Made by a program: the position numbers and the translations under genes
Source: Leyella stercorea
Lineage (GTDB): Bacteria; Bacteroidota; Bacteroidia; Bacteroidales; Bacteroidaceae
Direction: 5' to 3'
DNA: 20,686 nucleotides
Assembly (NCBI RefSeq): GCF_019052365.1
Contig: NZ_JAHQUY010000053.1
Span: 1-20,686, forward strand
Part shown: positions 1 through 7,664 of the stretch, piece after piece
How positions within the stretch are numbered: position 1 is the stretch's first letter
Layout: each line of letters begins with the position of its first letter
The notes under the pieces: model-generated
Databases searched by the model: none
What the model was told of the DNA's origin: nothing
What the model saw: the letters and a program-made list of their open reading frames with translations, nothing else

Positions 1-2684
1 TTTATGAGACTACCAACTTTTTTTATAAACTATTTCTTATCCCGAACTGGGGTAAGAATGGAAAGTATACATTAAATATCAATTACGTAGGATACAAACC
101 GCAGCGCATCGAGGGCGTACGCATCAACGGCGGCAAGGCTGAGGAAAGAATCAGCGTGGCGCTGCAGCCCGATGAGCAGCAGCTGGGCGAGGTGGTGGTG
201 ACAGCCGTGGAGCGTCGCAACACCGAGACGGCTATGGTGCAGCTGGCAAAGAACAGTGCGGTGATAGTGAGCAACGTGTCGGCGCAGGAGATAAGCCGAA
301 CGCAGGACACGAACGCAGGCGAAGTGGTGCGTCGTGTGCCTGGCGTAAGCCTCATCGACGATAAGTTTGTGATGGTGCGCGGTCTCTCGCAGCGCTACAA
401 CAACGTATGGGTGAACGGCGGAGCCGTGCCCAGTTCGGAAGCCGACTCAAGAGCGTTCTCATTCGACATAATTCCCAGCCAACAGATAGATAACCTGACA
501 ATCGTTAAGTCGCCGTCGGCGGAATATCCTGCCGACTACTCCGGCGGGTTCATCATCGTGAACACGAAGGAGATTCCCGACGCAAACTCGCTAACCTTTT
601 CAGTCGGTGGCAACTGGAACACTGCCACCGCTTTTAAAGACTTCTCTTACTCTAAAGGTTCCGCCACCGACTTCCTTGGCTTCGACAACGGCAAGCGCAG
701 TCTGCAAGGCGGCATAAACACACGGCTAAACCCGCTGACGGGAGCCGACAGCAAGCCCGTGGGCGACAATCTGTACAGCCTGACGGGCAACAAGCTGAAC
801 AACGACTGGCTTGTAAGGCAGCGCAAACCAGTGGGCGACCTGAAGCTTGCGGCAAGCATGAGTCGCCGTTGGAACCTCAACGGAAACAAACTGGGTATGC
901 TCGCAGCGGTCAACTATACCAACGAGCAGCGCTCGTACACCGACATGCAGAACAACCTCTTCGGCATATACGACGCTACGAACGACCACTCCAACTATCT
1001 GCGCCACTCTACCGATGACCAGTACAACACGAACGTGCGTCTCGGCGCAATGCTTAATCTAACGTTTCTCTCTCGTAACGGTAATCACAAATACCAACTG
1101 AAGAATATCTTCAACCAGCTGGCTACGAGCAGATACACCTGGCGCGAAGGCGTCGACGCACAGTCGAATGACGAGCACAGCGCCGAATATTTCTACCGCA
1201 GCCGCACTACTTACAACGGTCAGCTGACGGGAAAGCACACCTTCACCAGCGACGCCCTTGACTGGAGCATCGGGTACGCGTATGCCAACCGTCATCTGCC
1301 CGATCGTAGGCGCTATCTTCTCAACGATATACAGAACCCTGGCGAGATTGCTCTGCACACGGGCAACGACATCTCGCGTGAATGGACTCAGCTCGACGAG
1401 CACATCGTCTCGCTGGGCGTGAACGACAAGCACAGCTTCAGCTTCGGCTCATGGCAACCGTCGCTGCAGGTGGGCGGCTACGGCGAGTATCGCACACGTA
1501 CTTACAACACGCGCGCTTTCTACTACCAGTGGAACCCGTCGATATGCGCTCTGCCCTCCGACTTCCAGCAGGGCGACGTGACACGTCTGCTCAGCGACGA
1601 GGCGAATATGGGCTACGACCGTATGTATATGTTCGAGCAGATGCAGATGCGCAACAATTACCGTGCGCACAACCTCATGGGGGCAGGATATGCAGCCGTA
1701 GACCTGCCGCTGGGCAAGCTCGGCGTGCATGCCGGCGTGCGTTTCGAGCATAACGACATGGAACTGATATCCAACTCTCGCGACACGGAGAAGAGCGAGA
1801 GCAGCCGCCACTACCGTACGAACGATTTCTTCCCGTCGCTGAACACTACGTATAAGTTCAACAATCGCCACCAGATGCGCTTCTCTTACGGCAGAAGCAT
1901 CAACCGACCGGAGTTCCGCGAGGTTTCGCCGTCGGTTTACTACGACTTCGACCTTGCGAGCGACGTGCAGGGCAACACCGAACTGCGCAGTTGCTACATA
2001 GACAACATCGACTTGCGCTACGAGTTCTACCCGTCGCGAGGCGAATCGATATCTCTCGCAGCGTTCTACAAGCATTTCGACTCGCCTATCGAGTGGACAT
2101 ACACCGTAGCCGGAGGCACCAACCTCATCTACTCGTACAAGAACGCGCAGAGCGCCAACAACTATGGCTTGGAGCTTGATATACGCAAGAATCTCGGCTT
2201 CATCGGACTGCCCGACTTCAGTTGGTCGTTCAACGGAGCGCTCATAAAGAGCCGTGTAGAGTTTGCGAAAGGCTCGAAGGAGGAGAACAGACCGATGCAG
2301 GGTCAGTCGCCTTATCTCGTTAACACGGGCTTCTTCTACAAGAACGCCAAGCAGCAGCTCGACATCGCCCTACTCTACAACCGCATCGGCAAGCGCATCA
2401 TCGGCGTAGGACGCAGCGAAGGCTCGGCGGCGAGTGACGACAACGCTCGCGTTCCGCACAGCTACGAGATGCCGCGCAACACTATCGACCTCTCTGTGAG
2501 CAAGAAGTGGGGCGAACATTGGGAACTGAAGCTCAGCGTGCGCGACTTGCTTGCGGAACGTGTCTACTACAAGCAGTTTGCCAACGTGAAGTATACCGAC
2601 GGCAGAAAGGCAGAGAAGGAGGAAGTGGCACGTTGCTACCGACCGGGACGCAACATCGGAATTTCGGTAATTTGTAATTGGTAA
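1..2684 (+). CDS. TonB-dependent receptor, carboxypeptidase-regulatory-like N-domain (5' partial)
   Basis: Outer-membrane TonB-dependent transporter that would import an unknown ligand using TonB energy. The frame is open from base 3, giving 893 visible residues, so the true start and signal peptide lie before the window; the GTG at 156 is internal. Visible order: the end of a CarboxypepD_reg-like beta-sandwich (about residues 1-57), a TonB-box-like EVVVTAVERRNTE, a plug domain (about 70-180, with RRVPGVSL, MVRGLSQRYNNVWVNG and SGGFIIVNTKE), then a long beta-barrel ending in an aromatic residue (ICNW). The plug is of the kind with 'RVPGV...VRGL..RYN', unlike classical SusC. A lipoprotein gene starts 58 bases downstream with no promoter motif between them, so the two are probably cotranscribed and may work as receptor and surface partner. 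The last codons and stop lie inside a 7-nt periodic repeat. Family is secure; substrate cannot be read. Confidence 0.93.
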   Translation, partial: YETTNFFYKLFLIPNWGKNGKYTLNINYVGYKPQRIEGVRINGGKAEERISVALQPDEQQLGEVVVTAVERRNTETAMVQLAKNSAVIVSNVSAQEISRTQDTNAGEVVRRVPGVSLIDDKFVMVRGLSQRYNNVWVNGGAVPSSEADSRAFSFDIIPSQQIDNLTIVKSPSAEYPADYSGGFIIVNTKEIPDANSLTFSVGGNWNTATAFKDFSYSKGSATDFLGFDNGKRSLQGGINTRLNPLTGADSKPVGDNLYSLTGNKLNNDWLVRQRKPVGDLKLAASMSRRWNLNGNKLGMLAAVNYTNEQRSYTDMQNNLFGIYDATNDHSNYLRHSTDDQYNTNVRLGAMLNLTFLSRNGNHKYQLKNIFNQLATSRYTWREGVDAQSNDEHSAEYFYRSRTTYNGQLTGKHTFTSDALDWSIGYAYANRHLPDRRRYLLNDIQNPGEIALHTGNDISREWTQLDEHIVSLGVNDKHSFSFGSWQPSLQVGGYGEYRTRTYNTRAFYYQWNPSICALPSDFQQGDVTRLLSDEANMGYDRMYMFEQMQMRNNYRAHNLMGAGYAAVDLPLGKLGVHAGVRFEHNDMELISNSRDTEKSESSRHYRTNDFFPSLNTTYKFNNRHQMRFSYGRSINRPEFREVSPSVYYDFDLASDVQGNTELRSCYIDNIDLRYEFYPSRGESISLAAFYKHFDSPIEWTYTVAGGTNLIYSYKNAQSANNYGLELDIRKNLGFIGLPDFSWSFNGALIKSRVEFAKGSKEENRPMQGQSPYLVNTGFFYKNAKQQLDIALLYNRIGKRIIGVGRSEGSAASDDNARVPHSYEMPRNTIDLSVSKKWGEHWELKLSVRDLLAERVYYKQFANVKYTDGRKAEKEEVARCYRPGRNIGISVICNW

Positions 2685-2712
2685 TTATTAATTGGTGATT
2701 GGTAACAAGTAA
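2664..2712 (+). repeat. Heptamer stop ladder after TonB receptor gene
   Basis: Seven consecutive 7-nt units run without gaps: TCGGTAA, TTTGTAA, TTGGTAA, TTATTAA, TTGGTGA, TTGGTAA, CAAGTAA. Every unit ends in a stop triplet, and the third is the receptor gene's own stop codon (2682-2684). Because 7 leaves remainder 1 on division by 3, stops occur in all three frames. The units are seen directly; any function is inference, and slippage-generated low-complexity sequence is the alternative. Confidence 0.75.
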
Positions 2713-2742
2713 TTAGAAACAAGTTTATTTAATTCACATATT

Positions 2743-4269
2743 ATGAACAAGAAGTATCTTTTAGGATGCCTCAGCATCCTCGCAGCAACCGCTACTCTCG
2801 GCAGCTGCACCGACGACAACAATGAAGGCAACACAACTACAGGCTACGTCTGGACCACAGACGGCGGACTGAAGGCTTGCAACCAGCTGCTCTTCAACGA
2901 GCAGGGCAAGGACGACGCCAAGGGAACAGTGATCGGCAACGGCGACCAGGAATTTGTCTTCACTGGCAAGCAGACACTCAAGAAAGGCACATACACGCTG
3001 AAAGGCTGGGTATATATAGCTTCAGGCGCTGAGCTCACCATCGAGCCGGGCACCGTCATCAAGGGCGACAAGACTACCAAGGCGGCTCTCATCGCTGAGC
3101 GCGGAGGCAAGCTCATTGCGCAGGGTACGGCTTCAGACCCTATCGTCTTCACATCAGCACAGCCCGCGGGCAGCCGTCGTCCTGGCGACTGGGGCGGCAT
3201 CATTCTCTGCGGAAAGGCTAAGAACAACCAGAACGAGATGCAGATAGAGGGCGGTCCACGCACAAAGCACGGCGGCGACAACGACGGCGACAACTCGGGC
3301 GTTCTGAGCTATGCCCGTATCGAGTTTGCTGGCAATCCGTTCAAGGCTGACCAGGAGATTAACGGTTTGACTCTTGGTTCGGTTGGTTCGGGCACAAAAA
3401 TCGACCACGTGCAGGTGTCTTATTCTAACGACGACTCGTTCGAGTGGTTCGGCGGCGCTGTCAACTGTAAGTATCTCATAGCATACAAGGGTTGGGACGA
3501 CGACTTCGATACAGACAACGGCTACTCTGGTAAGGTGCAGTTCGGTCTGTCGGTACGCGACCCACGTCTTGCCGACCAGAGCCAGAGCAACGGCTTCGAG
3601 AGCGACAACTGTGCCGACGGTGCGCAGCTTACTCCGTACACTACTGCCACATTCTCTAACATCACGTTCGTAGGTCCGAAGGCTGCAGCCGACTTCCAGA
3701 ACGACAAGTCGTACATCACCGGCGGCAACTTCTTCCCGAACAACGGATCTGGCCTCGGCAAGTTCCAGTCGGCTATGCAGATTCGCCGTTCTTCTCGCCT
3801 CAACTGCGTCAACTCTGTGGCTACCGACTGGCCTATCGGTCTCATCGTCGACGGCGAGAAAGGCAACACCGTAGAGCAGGCTAACGCCGGCACACTCAAC
3901 CTCAAGAACATATACTTTGCAAACATGGACGTTGTAGGAACAGATGCCAACAAGTGCTACGAGGACAAGGAGTACGACTTCAAGACAAAGTCGGTGAAGG
4001 CAGACAGCGAGATGTCGTTCTCTCACCGCTTCTTCGAGAAGCAGGACGGCAACAAATACTTCGCCGACAAGTCGCAGCTGATGCTCACAGACGGTAAGGG
4101 CGTAGGTGTTCCGTTCATGCCACAGGCGGGCAGCTTGCTCTTCGGTGCACAGAACTTCGACGGTCTCGACTCTTGGTTCGACCAGGTTACATACATCGGA
4201 GCGTTCAACGCCGGTGACAACTGGCTCGACGGTTGGACCAACTTCGACCCGCAGAATGCTAACTACTAA
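2743..4269 (+). CDS. Surface-type lipoprotein with beta-helix-like body, partner of the TonB receptor
   Basis: A 508-residue lipoprotein of a conserved Bacteroidetes family without a function I can name. The lipobox is LGSC with the lipidated Cys at residue 22, followed by the acidic stretch TDDNNEG, which resembles the lipoprotein export signal that takes Bacteroidetes lipoproteins to the cell surface. Residues about 80-400 contain turns typical of right-handed beta-helices (for example GAELTIEPGTVIKG, GKLIAQGTASDPIVFTS, GDWGGIILCG, NSGVLSYARIEFAG, KIDHVQVSYSNDDSFEWFGG). It is rich in Asp and Asn, with an acidic run WDDDFDTDNGYSG, suggesting but not proving metal binding. It follows a TonB-dependent receptor by 58 bases with no visible promoter, so it plausibly captures or delivers the ligand. 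It is not SusD-like. Start at 2743 fits the signal sequence. Confidence 0.85.
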   Translation: MNKKYLLGCLSILAATATLGSCTDDNNEGNTTTGYVWTTDGGLKACNQLLFNEQGKDDAKGTVIGNGDQEFVFTGKQTLKKGTYTLKGWVYIASGAELTIEPGTVIKGDKTTKAALIAERGGKLIAQGTASDPIVFTSAQPAGSRRPGDWGGIILCGKAKNNQNEMQIEGGPRTKHGGDNDGDNSGVLSYARIEFAGNPFKADQEINGLTLGSVGSGTKIDHVQVSYSNDDSFEWFGGAVNCKYLIAYKGWDDDFDTDNGYSGKVQFGLSVRDPRLADQSQSNGFESDNCADGAQLTPYTTATFSNITFVGPKAAADFQNDKSYITGGNFFPNNGSGLGKFQSAMQIRRSSRLNCVNSVATDWPIGLIVDGEKGNTVEQANAGTLNLKNIYFANMDVVGTDANKCYEDKEYDFKTKSVKADSEMSFSHRFFEKQDGNKYFADKSQLMLTDGKGVGVPFMPQAGSLLFGAQNFDGLDSWFDQVTYIGAFNAGDNWLDGWTNFDPQNANY

Positions 4270-4287
4270 AAGAGTTTAATACACACA

Positions 4288-4328
4288 AAAAGACCGGGCG
4301 ACGTGACGATTCACGCGCTCGGTCTTTT
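4288..4328. terminator. Bidirectional Rho-independent terminator
   Basis: AAAAGACCGGGCG (4288-4300) pairs with CGCTCGGTCTTTT (4316-4328), with one G-U wobble, and the stem continues as CGTGA/TCACG around a CGAT loop. A-run and T-run flank the stem on opposite sides, so it can stop transcription of both convergent genes that end at 4269 and 4360. Confidence 0.9.
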
Positions 4329-4359
4329 CATTTTATATATACCTAATCTTACCTGTTCG

Positions 4360-5679
4360 TTACTTTACAACCTTGCGAGCCTTGCCGTTAGAGAGCTTGT
4401 TGATAACGATGCCCTTGCGAACGGTATCGGCGTTGAGAGTCTTGCCGTCAACGGTATATGAAGCAACAACCTTAGTCGGAGCCTCTTCTGTCTTAACGTT
4501 CTCTACAGCTGTCTCGTCCTTCTCCAAGTCGAAGTACCATGTTCCGAAGCAGTCCTGCTCATCATTCAGATCCACATAGCCGAAGCCCTGGAGGTAGCGA
4601 CCGTCAGGAGTGATTGCTGTAACCTCGTTGAGGTTCTTTTCGTCCATTGTAGCGAACTCTGTTACAGCAGGATAAAGATCGGCGAGAAGCTTCATCTCAT
4701 TTGTGCCTGCAGGACACATAGTAGCCTTGCGAGAGTTTGAAGCCTGTTCCTCTACGAAACCTACGACAGTACCTTCGTTGCTGATACCGGTAGCGTAGTA
4801 GGATGTCTCAGCGCTTGCGTCCGGACAAGAGAGCAACTGCAGTGTGTCAGCCTCCAAGTCGAAGCGAGCCACGCGATTGCCCTCGTCTACCTGATCTCGG
4901 CTTACCATCTTTGTGTGATAGTTTACTGCAAGCCACTTGCCGTTAGCGCTCATCGCAGCACCGGTGAAAATATCGTAGGGCTGAGCGCCACTCAAGTCCA
5001 TGGTAGTATCAACGAAACGCTTGCTCAGAAGGTTTGCAGAGTAGGTCTTGCCGTCACGATTGCGAACCCAATACATCAACGGATAAGACGAGTAGTTGTC
5101 GCAAACAGCACCCCATAGTACAGAGCCATCCTCGTTGCCACCGTAGGCGATACCTCCATTCACATCGTAGCCAGCCCATTCGTTTGAAATCTCAGGCAGC
5201 GACTGCATAACGCCGTCTACCATCACATAAGGAGCCTGAACGAATGTGGTATTGTCGTATGTAACACCGCAGCTCACCTTGCCGTCAGAAGAGGCGTAGT
5301 GAACGAGCGAGTAGTCCTCTATCGACTTATCGACCAGAGCGGTCATTGAGCCGGTGGCGAAATCGAACTTAGTCGACTTACCGTAGATATCGCCATAGCC
5401 TACACCGTCGTTGGTGACAGAGCGGATAGAAGCCAGGTCGTCAAGATCAGCGTCGGTTTCGCCGAGGTTAGGCGACTGGAAATACTTGATCTGTTTTGCC
5501 TGTGTATCGTAGATGAAAGCGCGTCCCTCTGTATCGCCGCCAGCAACGTAGCGTCCGTTAGCAGAGATGGTGATACCCATCATCAACGCATTGTCCTCGT
5601 AAGGAATGTAAGATAACTTCTGTGCTGACGCACCACATGTTGCAGCCAAGAGGGCTACAGAAAGTAGAATCTTTTTCAT
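4360..5679 (-). CDS. Secreted propeller-like repeat protein with type IX-like C-terminus
   Basis: 439 residues with a signal peptide (MKKILLSVALLAATCGASA, cleavage near residue 19-20 before QKL). The body has recurring short motifs of the form I(S/T)xxGxxVxG: ISANGRYVAGG, VNGGIAYGGNEDGSVLWG, MSANGKWLAV, ISNEGTVVGF, ITPDGRYLQGFG. This is the pattern of HAF/WD40-like beta-propeller repeats. The end (SYTVDGKTLN ... KGIVINKLSNGKARKVVK) resembles the Prevotella version of a type IX secretion sorting domain: a short beta-sandwich end with 'GIxI', 'NGK' and a basic tail. It would then be exported across the outer membrane. Function is unknown. It is monocistronic: a hairpin terminator lies 3' and a -7 promoter element lies at 5738-5745 upstream. 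Confidence 0.8.
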   Translation of the reverse strand: MKKILLSVALLAATCGASAQKLSYIPYEDNALMMGITISANGRYVAGGDTEGRAFIYDTQAKQIKYFQSPNLGETDADLDDLASIRSVTNDGVGYGDIYGKSTKFDFATGSMTALVDKSIEDYSLVHYASSDGKVSCGVTYDNTTFVQAPYVMVDGVMQSLPEISNEWAGYDVNGGIAYGGNEDGSVLWGAVCDNYSSYPLMYWVRNRDGKTYSANLLSKRFVDTTMDLSGAQPYDIFTGAAMSANGKWLAVNYHTKMVSRDQVDEGNRVARFDLEADTLQLLSCPDASAETSYYATGISNEGTVVGFVEEQASNSRKATMCPAGTNEMKLLADLYPAVTEFATMDEKNLNEVTAITPDGRYLQGFGYVDLNDEQDCFGTWYFDLEKDETAVENVKTEEAPTKVVASYTVDGKTLNADTVRKGIVINKLSNGKARKVVK

Positions 5680-5737
5680 AATTTTCGATTATTAAATATA
5701 ACAATATTCTTTATATATGTTTATTTCAAACGTCTTG

Positions 5738-5745
5738 CAAAGGTA
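5738..5745 (-). promoter_or_regulatory. Bacteroidetes -7 element for the propeller-like gene
   Basis: Reads TACCTTTG on the minus strand, matching TAnnTTTG of the Bacteroidetes primary sigma factor, 58 bases before the start codon. A partial -33 (TTG on the minus strand, bases 5764-5766) lies 18 bases further up. Confidence 0.6.
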
Positions 5746-5891
5746 TAGAAAAGAAATTTAATGCAACAACAAATAAGAATAAGAAATGCAAAAAATCAAC
5801 AAAATTATAGTTTTATTCAGTAAATATACATCAATTTAGAACAAAAACGGGTATTATTGCATATAATTATACACAAACCGAATATTATTTA

Positions 5892-5899
5892 TAATTTTG
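5892..5899 (+). promoter_or_regulatory. Bacteroidetes -7 element for gluQ
   Basis: TAATTTTG fits TAnnTTTG. A start of transcription a few bases downstream would coincide with the first octamer of the leader repeat. No clear -33 TTTG is seen at the usual distance. Confidence 0.55.
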
Positions 5900-5902
5900 C
5901 AC

Positions 5903-5966
5903 CTCACAATCTCAACACCTCAACACCTCACCACCTCAACATCTCAACATCTCAACATCTCAACAC
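5903..5966 (+). repeat. Octamer tandem repeat in the gluQ leader
   Basis: Eight contiguous 8-nt units: CTCACAAT, CTCAACAC, CTCAACAC, CTCACCAC, CTCAACAT three times, CTCAACAC. The array is G-free on the sense strand and fills nearly all the predicted 5' untranslated region between the -7 element and the ATG at 5977. It would form an unstructured leader, and its copy number could vary by slippage. Confidence 0.85.
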
Positions 5967-5976
5967 CTATAATATT

Positions 5977-6888
5977 ATGTACAATACAGAAAACAAGCAG
6001 AAAGGACGCTTCGCTCCGTCGCCAACCGGACGTATGCACTTGGGCAATGTGTTCAGCGCGCTGCTGTCATGGCTTTCGATAAAGGCGCAGGGCGGCGACT
6101 GGGTGCTGCGCATAGAGGATATAGACCCGCAACGCTCGCACATGGAGTATGCCGACCTTATAATGAGCGACCTCGAATGGCTCGGACTGACATGGGACGA
6201 GGGTCCGTTCTATCAGAGCGAACGCGGCGAGATATACGAGGCTGAGCTGAAGAAGCTCACGCTCCGCGGCTTGACATACCCGTGCTACTGCACACGTGCC
6301 GACATTCTGGCTACGCAGGCGCCGCACGAGAGCGACGGACGCGTGGTGTATAAGGGCACATGCCGCAACCTGAAGCCTGGAACGCACAGCGGTCCGGCGG
6401 CTATCCGTATGCGTGTGCCAGATGAGGGCGAGGGCATCATCACGTTCGTCGACGGACACTACGGCGAACAGACCGTCGACCTGACGACGCAATGCGGCGA
6501 CTTCATCGTGCGCCGCAAGGACGGGGCATGGGCTTACCAGCTGGCGGTGGTGGTGGACGATGCGCTGATGGGCATTACGGAGGTGGTGCGCGGACGCGAC
6601 TTGCTGCTTTCGTCGCCGCAACAGATATACCTCGCCAACCAGCTCGGCTTCGTTCCGCCGCGCTTCACCCATCTGCCGCTGCTCTGCAACACGGTGGGTC
6701 AGAGACTGTCGAAGCGCGACCGCAGTCTCGATATGGAGGCTTTGCGGTCGCGCTTCGAAGCTGAAGAGATAATAGGTATGCTGGCTTACAAAGCCGGTCT
6801 GCAGGAGTCGCCCAAAAGGGTGACGGCAGAGGAACTTGTTGCGGGGTTCGATTGGAGCAATATCGGCATAACCGATATTGAGTTTTGA
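5977..6888 (+). CDS. gluQ: Glutamyl-Q tRNA(Asp) synthetase
   Basis: Attaches glutamate to the queuosine at position 34 of tRNA(Asp), a paralogue of the glutamyl-tRNA synthetase catalytic domain without an anticodon-binding domain. The 303-residue length matches this subfamily (about 300) and is far shorter than GltX. Seen: RFAPSPTGRMHLGN with the HIGH-type signature HLGN at 21-24; RIEDIDPQR at 45-53; zinc ligands Cys103, Cys105, Tyr125 and Cys129 (CxC...YxxxC); and the KMSKS-type LSKRD at 244-248. I chose ATG 5977 over a longer open frame from 5857, because the extra 40 residues would be translated from the octamer repeat and lie partly before the promoter. The last codons (DIEF, stop TGA) already belong to the heptamer array that follows. 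Converges with the gene at 7122-7568. Confidence 0.95.
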   Translation: MYNTENKQKGRFAPSPTGRMHLGNVFSALLSWLSIKAQGGDWVLRIEDIDPQRSHMEYADLIMSDLEWLGLTWDEGPFYQSERGEIYEAELKKLTLRGLTYPCYCTRADILATQAPHESDGRVVYKGTCRNLKPGTHSGPAAIRMRVPDEGEGIITFVDGHYGEQTVDLTTQCGDFIVRRKDGAWAYQLAVVVDDALMGITEVVRGRDLLLSSPQQIYLANQLGFVPPRFTHLPLLCNTVGQRLSKRDRSLDMEALRSRFEAEEIIGMLAYKAGLQESPKRVTAEELVAGFDWSNIGITDIEF

Positions 6889-7121
6889 ATTTTGAGTTTT
6901 GAGTTTTGAATTGTTGCCGTTGGCAATTTTGAATTTTGAGTTTTGAATTTTGAATTGTCGGCTACGCCGATTTTGAGTTGTTCAATTTTGAATTAAGAAT
7001 TCGCAACTCACAAATCTCAATTCCTAACTCAAAACTCAAAATTCAAAACTCAAAACTCAAAACTCAAAATTGCGACAGCTGTCGCAATAATTCAAAACTC
7101 AAAACTCAAAATTCAAAACTC
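6875..7121. repeat. Inverted heptamer array with embedded palindromes
   Basis: The left arm (6875-6991) is made of RTTTTGA units: five contiguous (6875-6909), four (6926-6953), then scattered copies. The right arm (about 7020-7121) is the same on the opposite strand: four units next to the yhcH stop, then six more. Each arm is interrupted by perfect small palindromes: TTGCCGTTGGCAA (6914-6926), TCGGCTACGCCGA (6958-6970), and an 18-base one, TTGCGACAGCTGTCGCAA (7070-7087). The array includes the gluQ stop codon and begins two bases after the yhcH stop, so it occupies the whole intergenic space. On each strand the TGA-bearing sequence faces the incoming gene. The arms could pair as one large imperfect stem. 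Confidence 0.9.
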
Positions 7122-7568
7122 TTAAAGCTTAACCTTAACGACGAGTTTGCGAATCTTTCCCTCGCCAATCACCGGTGCATGCGGGTCTTCGGGCCACACA
7201 ATCATAAATTCGCCCGGGTGCATCTTCACGTATGCCGAAGCCGGCTCTACGTAGAGCGCGCAGTCGGCGTCCGCGTCGTAGGGCTTTGTCGCGTTGGTGC
7301 AGTCCTCTATCGCCTTCCATCCTATTGTCTCCTCGCCTTCGAGCAGTATGTGGATGTCGATATACTGATGGTGCACCTCAAGCACCTGCTTGTCGGCAGC
7401 TACACACTCAGGGTTTACGTTGTTGATGAACAGATCGTCGCCCTGCAGCTCTATGCGTCCGCAAGGAGTATTGAGCAGGTCGTGCGACTTAACGTAGTCG
7501 AACACGGTTTTGAACAACGGATGAAGCGACTCTACGCGGTCGCTGTGCTGAAGATTTGAAAGTACCAT
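7122..7568 (-). CDS. YhcH/YjgK/YiaL family protein (NanQ/EbgC-like)
   Basis: 148 residues, the normal length of this cupin-like family. Characterised relatives include the N-acetylneuraminate anomerase NanQ (YhcH) and the beta-galactosidase small subunit EbgC, so a role in sugar or sialic-acid handling in the cytoplasm is likely but the substrate is not determined. Family features seen: VHHQYIDIHILLEGEETIGW in the centre (His-rich metal site region), YDADADCALY, HPGEFMIVWPEDPHAP near 118-133, and the C-terminal KLVVKVKL strand. No sialic-acid or sugar genes sit beside it in this window, so context does not help. A -7 element at 7596-7603 gives its own promoter, with the start 28 bases downstream. 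Confidence 0.9.
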   Translation of the reverse strand: MVLSNLQHSDRVESLHPLFKTVFDYVKSHDLLNTPCGRIELQGDDLFINNVNPECVAADKQVLEVHHQYIDIHILLEGEETIGWKAIEDCTNATKPYDADADCALYVEPASAYVKMHPGEFMIVWPEDPHAPVIGEGKIRKLVVKVKL

Positions 7569-7595
7569 ATTTGCTTAGTTATTAAATTATCACTG

Positions 7596-7603
7596 CAAAT
7601 ATA
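7596..7603 (-). promoter_or_regulatory. Bacteroidetes -7 element for the YhcH-family gene
   Basis: Minus strand reads TATATTTG (TAnnTTTG), 27 bases before the start codon. The decamer TATGCCTAAT on the plus strand at 7619-7628, just upstream, recurs as its complement at 12843-12852 by the heme-cluster promoter. Confidence 0.6.
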
Positions 7604-7664
7604 CTAATAATAATTGGGTATGCCTAATATAAAAACAGAAGTTTAAGAGGTGTTGGTCTAAACT

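Noticed and set aside
1449..2075. 208-residue antisense frame inside the first TonB receptor gene
   Set aside because: Shadow frame in a GC-rich coding region; no recognisable domain, and the plus-strand gene is certain. The same applies to the antisense frames at 3154-4026, 8790-9830 and 9638-10591.
5857..5976. Longer start for gluQ
   Set aside because: The extra 40 residues are low-complexity translation of the octamer array, and the start lies upstream of the -7 element.
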